Assembly (NCBI RefSeq): GCF_000787395.1
Contig: NZ_JRAA01000001.1
Span: 186,001 to 250,000 of the forward strand
DNA: 64,000 nt
From: Solemya velum gill symbiont
Lineage (GTDB): Bacteria > Pseudomonadota > Gammaproteobacteria > Chromatiales > Chromatiaceae
Direction of reading: 5' to 3'
Positions 43,844 to 53,361 of the stretch are shown one piece after another. Made by a program: the position numbers and the translations under genes. The notes beneath the pieces are model-generated. The model saw only the letters and a program-made list of their open reading frames with translations, searched no databases and had not been told where the DNA came from. Position 1 is the first letter of the stretch. The number at the start of each line of letters is the position of its first letter.

Positions 43844-45796
43844 ATGCGTCAATTTGGACTGATACTGCTCACAATTATGCTGCTCGTGCATGCTTCGTTT
43901 GCCTCTGCCGAGGAGGTAACGATTAACTTCAAGGATACGGATATTCGCGAAGTGGCCGAAATGGTCTCAAAGGTGAGTGGCAAGAATTTTCTGATTGATC
44001 CCAGGGTCAACGGCAAGGTCACTGTACTCTCATCCGAACCGATCAACGGTGATACGCTCTTCTCGACTTTTCTGTCGATTCTCCGCGTACACGGTTTTAT
44101 TGCTGTGGACGACGGTAACCTGGTGCGTATCCTGCCTGCCAGCTCATCACGTGAACAGGCACCGATAAACCTCAGCGGAAGTGCGACGGATGATGACTCG
44201 ATCGAGGTGCAGGTGATTCCCGTCGAGCATGTCCCTTCTGTACAGATGGTACCGATTCTGCGCCCACTGGTTGAAAAGGATGGCCATCTTGCTGCACACG
44301 CCAATTCGAACAGCCTGATCGTTGCTGCCAGCAGGCGTACCATTGCAAAGATACGCCAGATGTTGGAAACCCTCGATCAGGAAGCTGAATCCGAGCTTGA
44401 GACAATTCCGCTGAAACACGCTTCTGCGACAGACATTGTCACTACGCTACAGACGCTTGCAGGTTCAGGCGGCGCTGGCGGTCCCGGAAATCCTAATACC
44501 GGAACTGGCACAAAGCTGGTTGCTGAAGAGCGTACCAACTCGGTGCTGGTGTCAGGCAATGTTGGTTTCCGTGAACGCATCAAGCGCATCATTTCCCAGC
44601 TCGATACACCGGTCAAGGACAACAGGAATATCCATGTTGTGGCACTGCACTTTGCCAAGGCAGAGGATCTTGCGCCCATCATAGAAAAGCTGGCAACAGT
44701 ACGTGCACCTGTTTCTCCAGCTGCTGGTTCGCCGGGAGCGCAAGAGCAGGTTCCAAGTGTACAGGCTGATGTCGAGACAAACTCATTGATTATTACTGCA
44801 CGTCCGGGCCGTATGAAGGAGCTTCGTTCCGTTATTCGTCGCCTTGATGTGCGTCGTTCGCAAGTGCTGGTCGAGGCCCTGATTGCCGAGGTGTCACTCA
44901 CCAAGGAAGCTGAACTGGGTATCCAGTGGCTTGGAGCGAGTGATGAACTTCTTGAATCGACTTCTGGTGATGATGATACATCTGCAGGTGAGGCGATTGC
45001 TTCTCTGCTCGGAACGAGTGCGGTTTCCCAGGGCACCCTTGTTGGCCTGTTGCATGGTGGTGGTATGAGTTTTGCTGCTATCGGCAGGGCGCTCGATAAT
45101 GACTCGGATTCAAACATCCTTTCGACTCCCAGTATTTTGACGCTGGATAATCATGAAGCCGAAATTACCGTTGGTCAGGAAGTGCCTTTTACAACAGGTT
45201 CCTATACCACCACCACCGGTGATGCGACGAATCCTTTCCAGACAATCACACGTGAAGATGTTGGCCTGACACTCAAGATTACGCCGCAGATATCCAAGGG
45301 CAAGGCAGTGGTGCTGGATATAGATCAGGAGATCTCAAGCGTTGTGCCTGGCTCAGCTGCCAGCGACAACCCGATTACCAGCAAGCGCACCATCAAAACC
45401 AAGGTGGTGGTTGATGACGAGAGCATTCTTGTACTGGGTGGTCTCATTGACGACCGTATTTCCGAGGCCGAAACCCGTGTTCCACTCCTGGGTGATATTC
45501 CTGTTCTTGGTGAGCTCTTTACGCACCGAAAAAATACCAGTGAGAAACGCAACCTGATGATTTTTATTCGTCCCAGTATCCTGCGTGACTCCTACAAGAA
45601 CCTCAATGCCACGCGCAAGCGCCACAAGGAAGTGCGCGATATGCAGCTGGTAAAACAGCAAGCCGGTATTACCCTGCTGCCTGAAGCAGAGCACCCGGTA
45701 TTGAAGCAGCTGGATGCAAGAGGGCGTGAGATTGAGCCACAGCCGGTCAAACAGAAGAAAAGCACGGATGATACGAATGGCCTCTGGAAACATTGA
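43844..45796 (+). CDS. gspD: Type II secretion secretin GspD
   Basis: About 650 residues from the ATG at 43844, which gives a proper signal peptide (MRQFGLILLTIMLLV, then FASAEE). N0-N3 domains come first (INFKDTDIREVAEMVSKVSG; N1-N3 repeats with NSLIVAA and NSVLVSG), then the secretin barrel with VPLLGDIPVLGELF and LMIFIRPSIL. It forms the outer-membrane channel. A Gly/Pro-rich loop (GSGGAGGPGNPNTG) lies in N2-N3. The end overlaps gspE. Confidence 0.96.
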   Translation: MRQFGLILLTIMLLVHASFASAEEVTINFKDTDIREVAEMVSKVSGKNFLIDPRVNGKVTVLSSEPINGDTLFSTFLSILRVHGFIAVDDGNLVRILPASSSREQAPINLSGSATDDDSIEVQVIPVEHVPSVQMVPILRPLVEKDGHLAAHANSNSLIVAASRRTIAKIRQMLETLDQEAESELETIPLKHASATDIVTTLQTLAGSGGAGGPGNPNTGTGTKLVAEERTNSVLVSGNVGFRERIKRIISQLDTPVKDNRNIHVVALHFAKAEDLAPIIEKLATVRAPVSPAAGSPGAQEQVPSVQADVETNSLIITARPGRMKELRSVIRRLDVRRSQVLVEALIAEVSLTKEAELGIQWLGASDELLESTSGDDDTSAGEAIASLLGTSAVSQGTLVGLLHGGGMSFAAIGRALDNDSDSNILSTPSILTLDNHEAEITVGQEVPFTTGSYTTTTGDATNPFQTITREDVGLTLKITPQISKGKAVVLDIDQEISSVVPGSAASDNPITSKRTIKTKVVVDDESILVLGGLIDDRISEAETRVPLLGDIPVLGELFTHRKNTSEKRNLMIFIRPSILRDSYKNLNATRKRHKEVRDMQLVKQQAGITLLPEAEHPVLKQLDARGREIEPQPVKQKKSTDDTNGLWKH

Positions 45797-47323
45797 TACT
45801 GAATTTCTCGAAGAAACACAGGATGACAGTGCAGGTAAAATCCTGGGCTACGCATTTTCACGTCGTTTCGGATTGCTGATCAAGGAGCAGCCGCTGGCTG
45901 CTGATGAAGCCGTGTCAATTATTGCGCGACCCGGCTTCTCAACTGCCCAGCTAGCCGAGGTGCGGCGTTATCTTGGTCGTCCTTGTCACCTGGAATTGGT
46001 CGATGAATCCTATTTCAGCAGCCAGATGCAGAATCAGCAGGAAGCGACAGCTGCCAGTGCAATGACGAATGTCGAGGGTTTTGATACTGATGTCGACCTG
46101 AATCGCCTGATCGACGAAATCCACGAACCTGAAGACTTGCTCGAAAGTGCCGATGATGCACCGGTGATTCGACTCATCAATGCACTGCTGACAGAGGCGA
46201 TTCGTCAGAATGCCTCGGATATTCATATCGAGCCCTATGAGAACCGTCTTCGTATCCGCTTTCGTGTTGATGGTGCACTGACAGAGGTGCTGCAGCCTGA
46301 GCGCAAATTTGCGCCACCGATCATCTCGCGAATCAAGGTTATGGCTAAGCTGGATATTGCCGAGAAGCGCCTGCCGCAGGACGGTCGTATCTCGCTCAAG
46401 CTTGGCGGCCGTTCGGTAGATGTACGTGTCTCGACGATCCCGGTGGGTAGTGTCGAGAAGGTTGTTATGCGTCTGCTCGACAAACAGGCGGGCAGACTCG
46501 ATTTGATACAGCTTGGAATGCCTGAGAGTCTGCGAACACCACGGTTGAGAATGTGATTCGTAAACCACACGGCATTCTGCTGGTTACAGGTCCTACCGGT
46601 TCGGGTAAAACAACTTCGCTGTACGCCATGCTTGGACGTCTGAATGACAACCAGCGCAACATCATGACGGTCGAGGACCCGATTGAATATTACATCGACG
46701 GTATCAACCAGACACAGGTCAATCCGGCGATCGGTATGACCTTTGCTGCCGGACTACGCTCAATTCTGCGACAGGATCCGGATGTCATCATGGTGGGTGA
46801 AATTCGTGACCTCGAAACTGCCCAGATTGCAGTGCAGGCGAGTCTTACCGGCCACATGGTTTTCTCAACCCTGCACACCAACACGGCGATTGGCGCAATT
46901 ACCCGTTTGCGCGATATGGGTGTTGAACCCTTCCTGCTCTCGACCAGTCTTAATGGTGTACTTGCCCAGCGCCTGGTGCGTTTGTTGTGCACCTCATGCC
47001 GGGAAGCCTACACGGCGGATGCAGCAGAATGTGAACTTGTTCGGGCAGATAGCGCCAATCCTCCAACGCTCTATCATGCACATGGTTGTTCAGAATGCGG
47101 CCAGACAGGTTATCGCGGACGCGTTGGCCTTTATGAGTACATCCATATTGATAACGAAATGCAGAGCCTGATTCATTCAGGTGCTGGTGAACATGAACTG
47201 CTCGAACATGCCCGCAGCAGCAGCCGTTCGCTTCAGCAGGAGGGCGTGGAGCTTGTAATACAGGGACGTACAACACTGGATGAACTGGTTCGTGTCGTCG
47301 GACTAGGTAACGGTGACAGCTAG
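45777..47323 (+). pseudogene. gspE: Type II secretion ATPase GspE, split by a frameshift
   Basis: The first frame (45777-46556) holds the N-terminal domains up to [10 protein letters not shown] and then goes out of frame. The second (from GTG 46553 to 47323) resumes at [19 protein letters not shown] (Walker A) and carries the Asp and Walker B boxes, HTNT and the tetracysteine zinc site (CTSC...CSEC). A normal GspE is one chain of about 500 residues. At 46534-46547 (CGAACACCACGGTT) two extra bases, or one missing, explain the shift. The halves overlap by GTGA, so coupled translation of two pieces is conceivable. Whether it is a real mutation or an assembly error is undecided. Confidence 0.85.
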
Positions 47324-47325
47324 CT

Positions 47326-48564
47326 ATGCCAGCCTGGTCATGGGAAGCCCTGGATGCACAGGGACGAATCCGAAAAGGTGTACAGGAGGCCGACTCCCCC
47401 AAGCATCTGCGTCAGTTGCTGAGATCAGATGGCCTGAATCCGGTTTCGCTGCAGGAGGCCAGCGGTCGTGACCTCAAGAAGAGTGAAAAGGGCGGCTCTG
47501 CAAGTTCATTGACAAAACGCAGTGTCGATCGTCGTCTTGGTGCGACAGATTTGTCGATGTTTACCCGTCAGCTGGCCACCCTGTTACGTGCCCGACTGCC
47601 AGTCGAAGAGGCGCTTCGTGTGCTCGTTAAGCAAGCTGATAAAAGTTGGCAGAAGAGTCTCTACACGAGCGTGCGTTCCCGTGTTGTCGAAGGTGTATCA
47701 CTGGCAGATGCACTGCGCCAGCATCCACAGGCTTTTCCCGAGTACTACGCTGCAACAGTCGCAGCGGGTGAACAGTCAGGGCAGCTCGAAGGTGTGCTTG
47801 AACGTCTTGCCGACTACGCAGAGCAAGCTAACGAAACACGTCAGAAAGTGATGTTGTCGATGCTCTACCCGGTGGTGGTGAGTATCGTTGCTGTACTGAT
47901 CGTCGTGATCCTGATGGTTTTCGTGGTGCCCAGGATGATCTCCGTTTTTGAGCACATGGATCAGGACCTGCCTCTACTGACGCGCGGGTTGATCTGGCTG
48001 AGTGATTTTCTGCAAAACTACGGTATCGTCGTAGCGGTGGTGATTGCGGTAGCGATTGCCTTGTATACATGGGCCTACACGAAACCGGCATTCAAGCTGA
48101 AGATGCATCGCCTGATTCTCAAGATGCCTTTTCTTGCCCATGTCAGCAGGGAGATGAATACAGGACGATTTCTGATTACCTACGGCATTCTTCTCGCCAG
48201 CAAGGTGTCTGCAACACAGGGCATGCTGACAGCCGCAGAGGTGCTTGCGAATCTTGAAATACGTGAGCACATCAAGAACGCAGCAGCACGTGTGAGAGAG
48301 GGTGCAAGTATCGGCAGTGCACTGGGTAATACCGGCTTCTTCTCGGCCATGGCACTCAACCTGATTGCCAGCGGCGAGGCCTCGGGTAACCTGGCTGAAA
48401 TGCTGGAGCGCGCAGGTGAAAACCAGGAGCGTACGTTGCAGGCGTCAGTGACGACAATTGTCGGCATCATGGAACCGGTAATGATCGTCATCATGGGTGG
48501 TGTGGTGATGATGATTGTTCTGGCTATCCTGTTACCTATTTTACAAATGAACCAGATGGTATAA
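47326..48564 (+). CDS. gspF: Type II secretion inner-membrane platform protein GspF
   Basis: A 412-residue polytopic protein with two copies of the GspF domain (FTRQLATLLRARLPVEEALR, about 75-200; MNTGRFLITYGILLASKVSA, about 275-400). Three membrane helices lie around 180-200, 225-245 and the C terminus. It works with GspE to assemble the pseudopilus. It starts 2 bases after gspE. Confidence 0.97.
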   Translation: MPAWSWEALDAQGRIRKGVQEADSPKHLRQLLRSDGLNPVSLQEASGRDLKKSEKGGSASSLTKRSVDRRLGATDLSMFTRQLATLLRARLPVEEALRVLVKQADKSWQKSLYTSVRSRVVEGVSLADALRQHPQAFPEYYAATVAAGEQSGQLEGVLERLADYAEQANETRQKVMLSMLYPVVVSIVAVLIVVILMVFVVPRMISVFEHMDQDLPLLTRGLIWLSDFLQNYGIVVAVVIAVAIALYTWAYTKPAFKLKMHRLILKMPFLAHVSREMNTGRFLITYGILLASKVSATQGMLTAAEVLANLEIREHIKNAAARVREGASIGSALGNTGFFSAMALNLIASGEASGNLAEMLERAGENQERTLQASVTTIVGIMEPVMIVIMGGVVMMIVLAILLPILQMNQMV

Positions 48565-48567
48565 AGC

Positions 48568-48978
48568 ATGAAAGTTGTAAAACAGCAGTTCAGGGGAGCA
48601 GCACAGAGTGGATTCACGCTCATCGAAGTGATGGTGGTGCTGGTCATGATCGGTATTCTGGGTACCTTCGTGGTACTGAATGTCATCGATCGCCCGGACC
48701 AGGCACGGACACAAAAGGCGCAGAATGATATCAGGACAATCGAGAGTGCGTTAAATCTCTATCGCCTCGATACATTCTCCTATCCGACCACGGAACAGGG
48801 TCTGGCAGTACTGGTTCCCAAGTACATCCAGCACCTTCCGGAAGATCCGTGGAAAAAAACCTATCTCTACCTCAGTCCCGGTGATCACGGTGAGATGGAT
48901 ATCTTTACCCTTGGTAGCGATGGCCTCGAAGGTGGAGAAGGCCAGGCAGCTGATATTGGCAACTGGAATATTGAGTAA
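48568..48978 (+). CDS. gspG: Type II secretion major pseudopilin GspG
   Basis: A 136-residue protein with a short basic leader and a prepilin peptidase site before GFTLIEVMVVLVMIGILG; Glu5 is present. The C-terminal domain has the LGSDG calcium-binding loop of GspG. It is the main pseudopilus subunit. No prepilin peptidase gene is in the operon, so PilD elsewhere must process it. Confidence 0.98.
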   Translation: MKVVKQQFRGAAQSGFTLIEVMVVLVMIGILGTFVVLNVIDRPDQARTQKAQNDIRTIESALNLYRLDTFSYPTTEQGLAVLVPKYIQHLPEDPWKKTYLYLSPGDHGEMDIFTLGSDGLEGGEGQAADIGNWNIE

Positions 48979-48991
48979 TTACAGGGGCCCA

Positions 48992-49069
48992 GTCATACCG
49001 GCCCAGGGCCGATATCGATGGAGCCCCGTTTTCGACCGCCATGGATGGCGGTAGGGACACACGGATGAC
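48992..49069. repeat. Palindromic element in the gspG-gspH gap
   Basis: The 100-base gap, in an otherwise tightly packed operon, is filled by a structured element. The outer ends GTCAT and ATGAC are inverted. An inner palindrome ACCGCC ATGGAT GGCGGT lies at 49035-49052. The left end GTCATACCGGCC recalls family A, but the rest differs. Confidence 0.55.
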
Positions 49070-49078
49070 ATTTTCCCT

Positions 49079-49597
49079 ATGAATCATAAGCGTAGCAATG
49101 GTTTCACACTGATCGAGATTCTCGTCGTTCTCGCACTGGTCGGTGTGCTTGTTTCTGTTGCCATGCTGGCGATTCGTGGACGCGATGCACAGTCAGTTGT
49201 CGACGAAAGCGTACAACAGCTTGCCTTCTCTCTTCGTGTTGCCGGAGAGGAGACGCTCTTCAGGCGCCGTGCACTTGGTCTATATCTTTATAAATCCGGT
49301 TACCTGTTTCTTGCCAGTGACAAGGAAGGCTGGTATCCGGTCAACGAAAATTTCTTCAAACCGCGTGAGTTTCCCGAAGAGCTGCGTCTGACTCTCTATG
49401 TGGATGCTGCGCCACAGGTACTCGATGAGGAACCGCCGACAGGCGATGATGCAGAAATCAAACCTCAGATCCAGTTAATTCCTGATGCAGAAGCGATTCC
49501 GTTTGAAATGCTTTTTGATCTTGAGGGACTGCAGCAGCGCAAAATTGAGATGACGCCAACCGGGCGCATCCTCACACATCTGGAGGCTGAAAAATGA
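49079..49597 (+). CDS. gspH: Type II secretion minor pseudopilin GspH
   Basis: A 172-residue type IV pilin-like protein. The leader MNHKRSNG precedes FTLIEILVVLALVGVLVSV. The body matches GspH in size and in the DEARRFAAL-like stretch VVDESVQQLAFSLRVAGEE. It caps or initiates the pseudopilus with GspI, J and K. Its stop overlaps gspI by four bases. Confidence 0.93.
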   Translation: MNHKRSNGFTLIEILVVLALVGVLVSVAMLAIRGRDAQSVVDESVQQLAFSLRVAGEETLFRRRALGLYLYKSGYLFLASDKEGWYPVNENFFKPREFPEELRLTLYVDAAPQVLDEEPPTGDDAEIKPQIQLIPDAEAIPFEMLFDLEGLQQRKIEMTPTGRILTHLEAEK

Positions 49598-49983
49598 ACA
49601 GTCGGCACAGCCCGGGTAATGAAAGTGGATTCACCCTGATTGAAGTGCTGATTGCGCTGACAATTGTTGCCATCGCCCTGACCAGTGGTCTGAAGATGCT
49701 TGGCCAGTACACCTCTAACCTGGGTTCGATCCAGGAACGAACCTGGGCTGACTGGACAGCAATGGATAACCTGGTTGCGTTGCAACTGAGTGAGCAGTGG
49801 AGCAAAACAGGTGAGGTCAAGGGAACAGAGAAGCAGACACCGTATCGATTTAACTGGCTGCGCAAGGTGAGTGAGACTCCCTATGAGAATGTGCGGCGAA
49901 TAGAAGTTGAGATTCTGAATGGTGCCGATAATCAGTCGTTGCACCGTCTCAGCTGTTACACCGGCAAGGAGTCAAGCTGGTGA
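49594..49983 (+). CDS. gspI: Type II secretion minor pseudopilin GspI
   Basis: A 129-residue prepilin-like protein with the GFTLIEVLIALTIVAIAL motif and a GspI-type body (TWADWTAMDNLVALQL). It forms the pseudopilus tip complex with GspJ and GspK. It overlaps both neighbours by four bases. Confidence 0.94.
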   Translation: MNSRHSPGNESGFTLIEVLIALTIVAIALTSGLKMLGQYTSNLGSIQERTWADWTAMDNLVALQLSEQWSKTGEVKGTEKQTPYRFNWLRKVSETPYENVRRIEVEILNGADNQSLHRLSCYTGKESSW

Positions 49984-50606
49984 ACAGACGTGTTGGCGGT
50001 TTTACCCTGATCGAATTGCTGGTATCCATATTTATTCTGTCGATCATCTCCGTGATCACTTACCAGGCGTTGCAACAGGTCCTGACTGTTGACCGGGTCA
50101 GTAGCAAGAGGGCAGATGAGATCGCTGAATTGCAGCACCTGATCGGTGTCATGGAGCGGGATTTTATCCAGATTGCACCGCGTCCGATTATTGATGAACT
50201 GAATCGTGAACGGGCAGCTGTCAGCATCGAAACCAATCCATGGTCGCGCATCGAATTCACTCGTGGTGGTGTAGCCAATCCGCTCGACAAGGCAAAGTCC
50301 TCCCTGATGCGTGTTGCCTGGGAACTGAATAACGGCGAACTGTCACGTACTACCTGGTCAGTGCTTGACCGCTCTGCACAGACGCAGCCCTATTCGCAGG
50401 AAATACTGATGAGCGGTGTCACCGGCATGAAAATCCGTGCGATGTTTGAAGAGAGGTGGCAAACGTCCTGGCCACGAACTCCGGTTGGTTCAGCCAGCGT
50501 CAACTGGATAGAAGAGCTTGTGATGACCCCGCGAGGAGTAGAAGTCATTATCAGCAGGAAAGACAAGCCGGATGTGAAGCGGCTTTTTCTCGGGGTGGGC
50601 GGATGA
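49980..50606 (+). CDS. gspJ: Type II secretion minor pseudopilin GspJ
   Basis: A 208-residue prepilin-like protein with the GFTLIELLVSIFILSIIS motif, then AVMERDF-like GVMERDFIQIAPRP, and RVAWELNNGEL typical of GspJ. Translation starts at GTG overlapping the gspI stop. Part of the I-J-K tip. Confidence 0.95.
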   Translation: MNRRVGGFTLIELLVSIFILSIISVITYQALQQVLTVDRVSSKRADEIAELQHLIGVMERDFIQIAPRPIIDELNRERAAVSIETNPWSRIEFTRGGVANPLDKAKSSLMRVAWELNNGELSRTTWSVLDRSAQTQPYSQEILMSGVTGMKIRAMFEERWQTSWPRTPVGSASVNWIEELVMTPRGVEVIISRKDKPDVKRLFLGVGG

Positions 50607-51559
50607 GACAGCAGCAGGGAATCGCGATAGTCTCTGTACTGGTAGTGGTTGCCATTATTGCCGGCATCGCCTCGTCGGTCATGCTTGACCAGCAGCTGCT
50701 GATACGCAGGGCTGAGAACCAGTTGCATGGTAACCAGGCGATTCTTCATCTTGTTTCGCTTGAGACTTATGCCAAGGAAGTGCTGATACAGGACCACGAG
50801 GACAACCCGGATGAGGATACACAGGAAGAGGCATGGGCCATACCGCTGCTTCCGGTCGAAACCGATGGTGGTGTTGTTTCCGGTTACCTTGAGGACCTGC
50901 AGGCACGTTTTAATCTTAACGCAGTGGTTGATAAAACCGGTAAACCAGTTGAGGCTGCCCGGCAGCAGTTTGAATGCCTGGTGAACAGGGCGACATCCGG
51001 GGAGCTGGATGCATCATCACTTGCCAGTGCACTGGTTGACTGGCTTGATGGTGACCAAAATGCAGGCCAGGGTGGAGCCGAGGATCTCGATTACCTGGGA
51101 CTTGACCCTGCCTATCGAACAGCATCACGACCAATGGCGAGTGCGACCGAACTTCGCCTGGTACAGGGGACGAGCGCAGAGGGCTGGAAGCTGTTAGCGC
51201 CGTTTATTACCGCTTTGCCTGGTTCCGAAGTGCCGATCAACGTCAATACGGCATCAGCTGAAGTGCTCAGCTGTCTTGATGATGAGATCGATTTTTCGCT
51301 TGCACAACAGATTGTCGATGAACGCAAAGAGGGTACTTATTACTCCTCGTGGCAGTCGTTCCTTGGAAAAATCAAGTTGGCTTATCCGCCGGAAGCGGAA
51401 GTCACACAGGAGGAGTTGAGAGTCGGCTTCGCCAGCAGTTATTTTCAGCTTAACTCTTTTTCGTCCTTTGGAGATATCAGCCTGTCGATGCGACAGCTGA
51501 TTAACAGGAATGAGCGGGAAGCAAGGACCCTGATGCGCGAGTTTGGTGGTGCAGAATGA
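50603..51559 (+). CDS. gspK: Type II secretion minor pseudopilin GspK
   Basis: About 318 residues from the ATG at 50603, which overlaps the gspJ stop by four bases; a longer upstream frame is a shadow of gspJ. The pilin-like N terminus is QQQGIAIVSVLVVVAIIAG; it lacks the Glu at position 5, as is usual for GspK. The large body contains the SAM-like/helix-hairpin segments (DLQARFNLNAVVD, PINVNTASAEVL). It sits at the very tip of the pseudopilus. Confidence 0.95.
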   Translation: MRQQQGIAIVSVLVVVAIIAGIASSVMLDQQLLIRRAENQLHGNQAILHLVSLETYAKEVLIQDHEDNPDEDTQEEAWAIPLLPVETDGGVVSGYLEDLQARFNLNAVVDKTGKPVEAARQQFECLVNRATSGELDASSLASALVDWLDGDQNAGQGGAEDLDYLGLDPAYRTASRPMASATELRLVQGTSAEGWKLLAPFITALPGSEVPINVNTASAEVLSCLDDEIDFSLAQQIVDERKEGTYYSSWQSFLGKIKLAYPPEAEVTQEELRVGFASSYFQLNSFSSFGDISLSMRQLINRNEREARTLMREFGGAE

Positions 51560-51610
51560 TGTGTGTATTGAACAACCAACAATTATCGAATAGCAACTAA
51601 TTAAGATAGA

Positions 51611-52879
51611 ATGCCATCCATGAATATTACTTACATTGCCTGCCCGGATGAGTCGTTAGAGACTTGTTCGTGGATGCGTTTTGTTGGCACTTCGCCATCC
51701 GCAGCCGCACAGCAGGGAACGCTTGATGAACTCCTGCAGGAAGCAGCAGGGCAGAAGCTGTTACTGGTGTTGCCTGCCGTGATGGTAAGCCTGCTGAAGG
51801 TGCAGGTTCCTGCAAAGTCAGACAAGCAGTTTATTGCTGCGTTACCATTCGCACTCGAGGAAGAGCTGGCAGAAGATGTCGAACAGCTCCATTTCGCGGT
51901 GATGAATCGTGCAGCGGACGGCCAGACAAGTGTCGCAGTCACAAGCAGGCAGCAGATGCAGAAGCTGTTTGACCAGCTTTCGCAGCATAGCTTCAGTGAA
52001 CTCCATGTGATTCCTGAAACACTGCTTCTTCCGGTCAATAGCGGATCCTGGAGCCTGTTGGTTACAGATGATCACTCCGTTTTACGTAAAAGTTCAGCTG
52101 CAGGATATGGTTTTGACAGTGATAACCTGCACTCACTGCTCGAATGTGAGTCTCATGCGCAGGCAGAAGCAGAAACGGAAGAAGCGTTGAAGGTCGATGT
52201 TTTCGATTTTCGTCAGCAAGACTCATCTCAATTGGCCGAACTGCCACAACTGGATAGCCTTGCATGGCAGCAGCAGGAGATGAATGTTGATGATCCGCTT
52301 ACAGCAAGGATCGGACTATTCCAGCACTACTGGAGCGAGAGTGGCGACAGGGCACACAACCTGTTGCAGGGTGTTTTCAGGATTCGCCAGGAGGTTGAGG
52401 GCGGTCGCCGCAACTGGCTGATTGCTGCAAGCCTTGCTGCCGTGTCACTGCTGCTGTTGGTGGTCATTAACGGAATCGAGAATGCACGTCTGCAGACACA
52501 GCTGGATCAACTTGAGTCACAGATGCGAACACTCTATTCAGAGGCATTCCCCGGTGAGCAGGTATCTAATCGTCCTGTCTCCGAGATGCGTAATCGTCTT
52601 GCCAAACTGAAACGTGAGCGTGGTGCAGCGGATGAACGTTTTCTCGACTACCTCGCAGTGAGCGGACGCCATTTGCACCAATTGCCCGCCAAGAGCATTG
52701 AGTCACTGCGCTTTCATCGCCAGGTACTGGAAATTGATATCCGTGCATCATCGGTTGAAGCGATTGAACAGCTTCAGCAAAAGATGCAGAAGGATACGCT
52801 CAATGTCGAACTCAAGGCGATCACCTCGGAGTCCGGTGTTGTTCGTGGACGACTGGTTGTATCGGAGCAAAAGTCATGA
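51611..52879 (+). CDS. gspL: Type II secretion inner-membrane protein GspL
   Basis: A 422-residue protein with an actin-like cytoplasmic domain (about 1-250; LLLVLPAVMVSLLKVQVPAK, LPFALEEELAEDVEQLHFAV), one membrane segment (about 272-292) and a ferredoxin-like periplasmic end. It recruits GspE to the membrane and binds GspM. The ribosome site is weak. It overlaps gspM by four bases. Confidence 0.95.
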   Translation: MPSMNITYIACPDESLETCSWMRFVGTSPSAAAQQGTLDELLQEAAGQKLLLVLPAVMVSLLKVQVPAKSDKQFIAALPFALEEELAEDVEQLHFAVMNRAADGQTSVAVTSRQQMQKLFDQLSQHSFSELHVIPETLLLPVNSGSWSLLVTDDHSVLRKSSAAGYGFDSDNLHSLLECESHAQAEAETEEALKVDVFDFRQQDSSQLAELPQLDSLAWQQQEMNVDDPLTARIGLFQHYWSESGDRAHNLLQGVFRIRQEVEGGRRNWLIAASLAAVSLLLLVVINGIENARLQTQLDQLESQMRTLYSEAFPGEQVSNRPVSEMRNRLAKLKRERGAADERFLDYLAVSGRHLHQLPAKSIESLRFHRQVLEIDIRASSVEAIEQLQQKMQKDTLNVELKAITSESGVVRGRLVVSEQKS

Positions 52880-53361
52880 ATATTCGTGAATGGTTTGCAC
52901 AGCGCACACAGCAGGAACAGCTGCTGATCACGATTGCATCAGTCTTCCTGATTCTTTTTCTCTTCTACCTGTTGCTCCTCAGGCCACAGGCCCAGCACAA
53001 GAGTGAGTTACAGGCGAATATTGACAGCAGGACGAGCATGGTTAACTGGATGGCTGGCGCCAGTGCGGAGATTCGTGCCCTGCAGGCTGGCCATGGAAAC
53101 CGCAATCGCAATGATGGACGCACCCTGATTGCACGTGTCAGCTCGGTGCTGAAAGAGAAGTCGATTGTGCCATCGGGCATGCAGCCGGAGGGTCAAAAAC
53201 GCCTGCGTGTGACTATCGACAGTGTTGCTTTTACAGTACTGATGGAGCGTCTTGGCAAGCTCTATGGCGATTATGGTGTAAGCGTCGAACAGGCAACCAT
53301 CAGACCTGTTGACGGAGCCACGGGCATTGTCAGTGCCCGCCTGACACTCTCACGCCCATGA
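52876..53361 (+). CDS. gspM: Type II secretion inner-membrane protein GspM
   Basis: A 161-residue bitopic protein: a short cytoplasmic start WFAQRTQQEQLLI, one membrane helix (about 18-38) and a periplasmic ferredoxin-like domain. It stabilises GspL. It overlaps gspL and gspN by four bases each. Confidence 0.93.
   Translation: MNIREWFAQRTQQEQLLITIASVFLILFLFYLLLLRPQAQHKSELQANIDSRTSMVNWMAGASAEIRALQAGHGNRNRNDGRTLIARVSSVLKEKSIVPSGMQPEGQKRLRVTIDSVAFTVLMERLGKLYGDYGVSVEQATIRPVDGATGIVSARLTLSRP

Noticed and set aside
44377-45117. 246-residue open frame antisense to gspD
   Set aside because: Low-complexity Ser/Ala/Pro/Arg translation caused by the reverse complement of secretin codons.
46525-46560. 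Programmed ribosomal frameshift in gspE
   Set aside because: No slippery heptamer is present at the break (CGAACACCACGG), so a mutation, an assembly error or a true split gene is more likely.
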